Assembly (NCBI GenBank): GCA_002314675.1
Contig: DCGZ01000129.1
Coordinates: forward strand, 10,552 to 33,732
Direction: 5' to 3'
Length of the DNA stretch: 23,181 nt
DNA from: Fibrobacter sp. UBA1765
GTDB taxonomy: Bacteria > Fibrobacterota > Fibrobacteria > Fibrobacterales > Fibrobacteraceae
Shown here: positions 21,581 to 23,181 of the stretch, in pieces
How the letters are laid out: each line of letters begins with the position of its first letter
Numbering within the stretch: the stretch's first letter is position 1
Program-made: the position numbers and the translations under genes
Notes under the pieces: generated by a model
The model's database searches: none
What the model saw: only the letters and a program-made list of their open reading frames with translations
Told to the model about the DNA's origin: nothing

Positions 21581-22747
21581 ATGAAGAAATATCTGTTCCG
21601 TGTCATTCTGAGCGCAGCGAAGAATCTAGCATTAATGGGTCTCGTCGTTGGATTTTTTGCCTGCGGCGACGACTCCAACTCCACCAGCGCGTCTGGCGAA
21701 AACAGCGCACTAAGTTCCGCTGTTGAGGACGAAGAATCCTCCTCCAGCATCAACGGCGACTCTTCCTCTTCTGTCATTCCGGGTTCCTCTTCAAGTGTTA
21801 TCCTGAGCGACAGCGAAGGATCTAGCAGTTCTTCTAGCGCAAAAGTCGATGGAAAGTCAAGTTCATCTTCTAAAAGGGACGATATTTCGTCAAGTAGTAG
21901 TTCTCAGGCATATCGTAGGTGTCAAGAAGGAACGCTAGATACCTTATATGAAGAAACTCGCACTGTTTATAAGCATTGTGAAAATGATATGTGGCGGACG
22001 GATTCAATAGTTAAGATTGTAATAGAACAGCCCAAGGTTTACCCGAATATGGATAGCGTATTTGGGTCGGAGTTTAAAGCATACGGCACTTATGAAGATT
22101 TGCGTGATAACCATGTTTACAGAACTACCAAATACTATGAAAAGTTCAAGCAGAATGGTGGAACTGTAATAGACAGTTTTACCGTAATGGCTCAGAACCT
22201 GAATTACGCAGAAATAATGATTGACAGCACAACGAAGGTCTTTGACGACAACAAGGTCGAAAAACGCTGCTACAAGGATGACCCCTGGTATTGCGACAAC
22301 TACTTTGGAGCGCTTTATACTTGGAGCGAGGCTATGGGACTCCCCAAGGTGTGTGACAGCGTGGGTGTTGCGGAAAACCCCAAGTGTGAAATTGACCTTA
22401 GCAAAAAGGTTCAGGGGGTATGCCCTACGGGTTGGCATGTGATGACGGAAACCGAATGGAAGCACTTTGCCTACACAAACGGATTAAATATGAGTTATTC
22501 TCTACTATCTCATGCAGTATGGGAAAAGAAGGTAGGAAATAATCCTTATGGAATGTCTGTTCTGCCAGAAGGCGATGAATACCCTTATAATAAAGGGGCC
22601 AGTTTTTGGATTCCCTACGAAAAGTCTGAGAGTAATGGCGGAGTAGTTGATTTGGCCATTGATTATTTCAAAGTAAGTTCGGCAAGAAAGTATGGTTTTA
22701 TGAGTGTTCGTTGCGTACTAGATGATGGCGATACATTTTTAAAGTAA
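21581..22747 (+). CDS. FISUMP-domain lipoprotein with repeat-derived segments
   Basis: The product has 388 residues. The signal peptide MKKYLFRVILSAAKNLALMG..FFAC has lipobox FFAC (C28). Residues 8-16 (VILSAAKNL) are encoded by an interspersed repeat. A Ser-rich acidic linker (about 32-110) includes VILSDSEG at 73-80, from a second repeat copy. The FISUMP domain follows: VIDSFTVMAQNLNYAE, CYKDDPWYCDNYFGALYTWSEAMGL, QGVCPTGWHVMTETEW, and terminal YGFMSVRCV. Before the domain, residues 111-200 contain TLYEETRTVYKHCENDMWR, a module I do not recognise. GGAG lies 6 bases before the ATG, and a GAATATATTC palindrome is just upstream of it. The next full lipoprotein frame (22986) repeats the linker almost unchanged. 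Confidence 0.9.
   Translation: MKKYLFRVILSAAKNLALMGLVVGFFACGDDSNSTSASGENSALSSAVEDEESSSSINGDSSSSVIPGSSSSVILSDSEGSSSSSSAKVDGKSSSSSKRDDISSSSSSQAYRRCQEGTLDTLYEETRTVYKHCENDMWRTDSIVKIVIEQPKVYPNMDSVFGSEFKAYGTYEDLRDNHVYRTTKYYEKFKQNGGTVIDSFTVMAQNLNYAEIMIDSTTKVFDDNKVEKRCYKDDPWYCDNYFGALYTWSEAMGLPKVCDSVGVAENPKCEIDLSKKVQGVCPTGWHVMTETEWKHFAYTNGLNMSYSLLSHAVWEKKVGNNPYGMSVLPEGDEYPYNKGASFWIPYEKSESNGGVVDLAIDYFKVSSARKYGFMSVRCVLDDGDTFLK
21600..21629. repeat. Interspersed ~30-bp repeat within a signal peptide
   Basis: This begins GTGTCATTCTGAGCGCAGCG and ends AAGAATCTAG. It matches the bioW copy (13816-13845, reverse strand) at 29 of 30 positions and encodes VILSAAKNL in the lipoprotein signal peptide. Confidence 0.9.
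21795..21825. repeat. Diverged copy of the ~30-bp repeat in the Ser-rich linker
   Basis: This begins GTGTTATCCTGAGCGACAGC and ends GAAGGATCTAG. It is one base longer than the other copies and differs at several positions, yet still reads VILSDSEG in frame. Confidence 0.75.
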
Positions 22748-22774
22748 GAATTGAAAAAATAATGGAGTAAAAGC

Positions 22775-22891
22775 ATGACATCCAAGAACAGAAACAACAG
22801 TAATCAAAACAATTATAAAATTGAACCTCTTGAATCCCGCCTGATGATGGATGGAAATCTTAGCATTAAAAAAAGCCCAAGCCGCGTCTAA
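22775..22891 (+). CDS. Micro-ORF with a LEPR-xLL-like motif (38 aa), possible broken gene
   Basis: The ORF encodes 38 residues starting MTSKNRNNSNQNNYKIEPLE and continuing SRLMMDGNL. IEPLESRLMMDG resembles the LEPR-xLL motif (LEPRxLLSG/DP) found near the N-terminus of very large secreted or surface proteins. GGAG at 22764-22767 lies 7 bases before the ATG, an ideal SD, so the start looks genuine. The frame ends at TAA 22889-22891 shortly after an A7 run (22868-22874). A -1 shift in that run would extend it to 71 residues, ending at a TGA (22987-22989) that overlaps the next gene's ATG. It could be a fragment of a large protein, a frameshifted gene or a real small protein. Confidence 0.5.
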   Translation: MTSKNRNNSNQNNYKIEPLESRLMMDGNLSIKKSPSRV

Positions 22892-22985
22892 AAAAACAGC
22901 AAGGAAAATTTGCTCGTGATGACTGCAAAATCGGCATCCTTCAACACCGCAAGATTTGCACAGACACATTTAACAGAGTTTTAAC

Positions 22986-23181
22986 ATGAACACATTCAAA
23001 AAAATCACACTCACCAGCGCGGTCGCTTTTGCGCTGTTCACCTTTAACGCCTGCGGCGATGACTCGGGCTCCACCAGCGCTTCTGGTGAAAACAGTGCAC
23101 TGAGTTCCGCAGTTGAGGATGATGAATCATCCTCCAGCATCAACGGCGACACTTCTTCTTCTGTCACTCCGGGTTCTTCTT
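22986..23181 (+). CDS. Ser-rich lipoprotein, N-terminal part (runs off the window)
   Basis: The frame is open to the last base (65 codons seen). MNTFKKITLTSAVAFALFTF leads to lipobox FNAC (C23), then GDDSGSTSASGENSALSSAV and a Ser-rich stretch with SSSSINGDTSSSVTPGSS. Apart from the signal peptide it is nearly identical to residues 29-70 of the lipoprotein at 21581, at both DNA and protein level, so the two are paralogs by duplication. By analogy a FISUMP domain probably follows outside the window. The signal peptide lacks the repeat-encoded VILSAAKNL of its paralog. The SD is weak. Confidence 0.85.
   Translation, partial: MNTFKKITLTSAVAFALFTFNACGDDSGSTSASGENSALSSAVEDDESSSSINGDTSSSVTPGSS

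Overview
The window reads like a Fibrobacter-type genome (phylum Fibrobacterota). The best evidence is three secreted lipoproteins with the FISUMP (Fibrobacter succinogenes major paralogous) domain, preceded in two cases by Ser-rich linkers. Three further lipoproteins and the start of a fourth Ser-rich one, a PD-(D/E)XK transposase-family nuclease and a split ThrE/YjjPB-type exporter fit the same assignment. I cannot fix the species. The two clearest promoters share the pattern TTGACT-17-TATATT, and several genes lack a visible Shine-Dalgarno (SD) sequence.

Layout. 1-1430 (minus): cmk followed by the 5' part of rpsA, the classic bacterial order. 1431-1840: a divergent intergenic region with three tandem long palindromes. 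1841-2632 (+): cysE. 2724-4686 (minus): a maa-like acetyltransferase and bioF. 4756-6718 (+): an NhaC-type antiporter and a methyltransferase. 6798-7547 (minus): lipoprotein. 7781-8617 (+): ZIP metal transporter. 8627-10130 (minus): AbiE-type toxin-antitoxin pair. 10240-15148 (minus): FISUMP lipoprotein, lipoprotein, MFS transporter, bioW, lipoprotein. 15372-16205 (+): Rpn-like nuclease behind an SD-masking hairpin. 16213-17544 (minus): bioA. 17781-19766 (+): small FISUMP lipoprotein and the two-gene exporter. 19948-21054 (+): MetE-C-like (YxjG/YxjH-type) protein behind a structured leader. 21055-21580: intergenic region with a GC-rich structured repeat. 21581-23181 (+): FISUMP lipoprotein, a LEPR-xLL micro-ORF and the start of a paralogous lipoprotein.

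Themes. Three biotin genes (bioW, bioF, bioA) are scattered over 15 kb rather than clustered. BioW, BioF and BioA would take pimelate to diaminopelargonate; bioD and bioB are not in the window. Two short interspersed repeat families have entered reading frames without breaking them: a tandem 24-bp unit in bioF, and a roughly 30-bp unit in bioW and twice in the 21.6-kb lipoprotein, once inside its signal peptide.

The strongest candidates for undescribed biology are the triple palindrome array at 1554-1757, the hairpin that masks the SD of the Rpn-like nuclease (15321-15368), the in-frame repeat insertions, and the GC-rich element at 21225-21438. All functional statements are read from sequence by eye; no database search was run.
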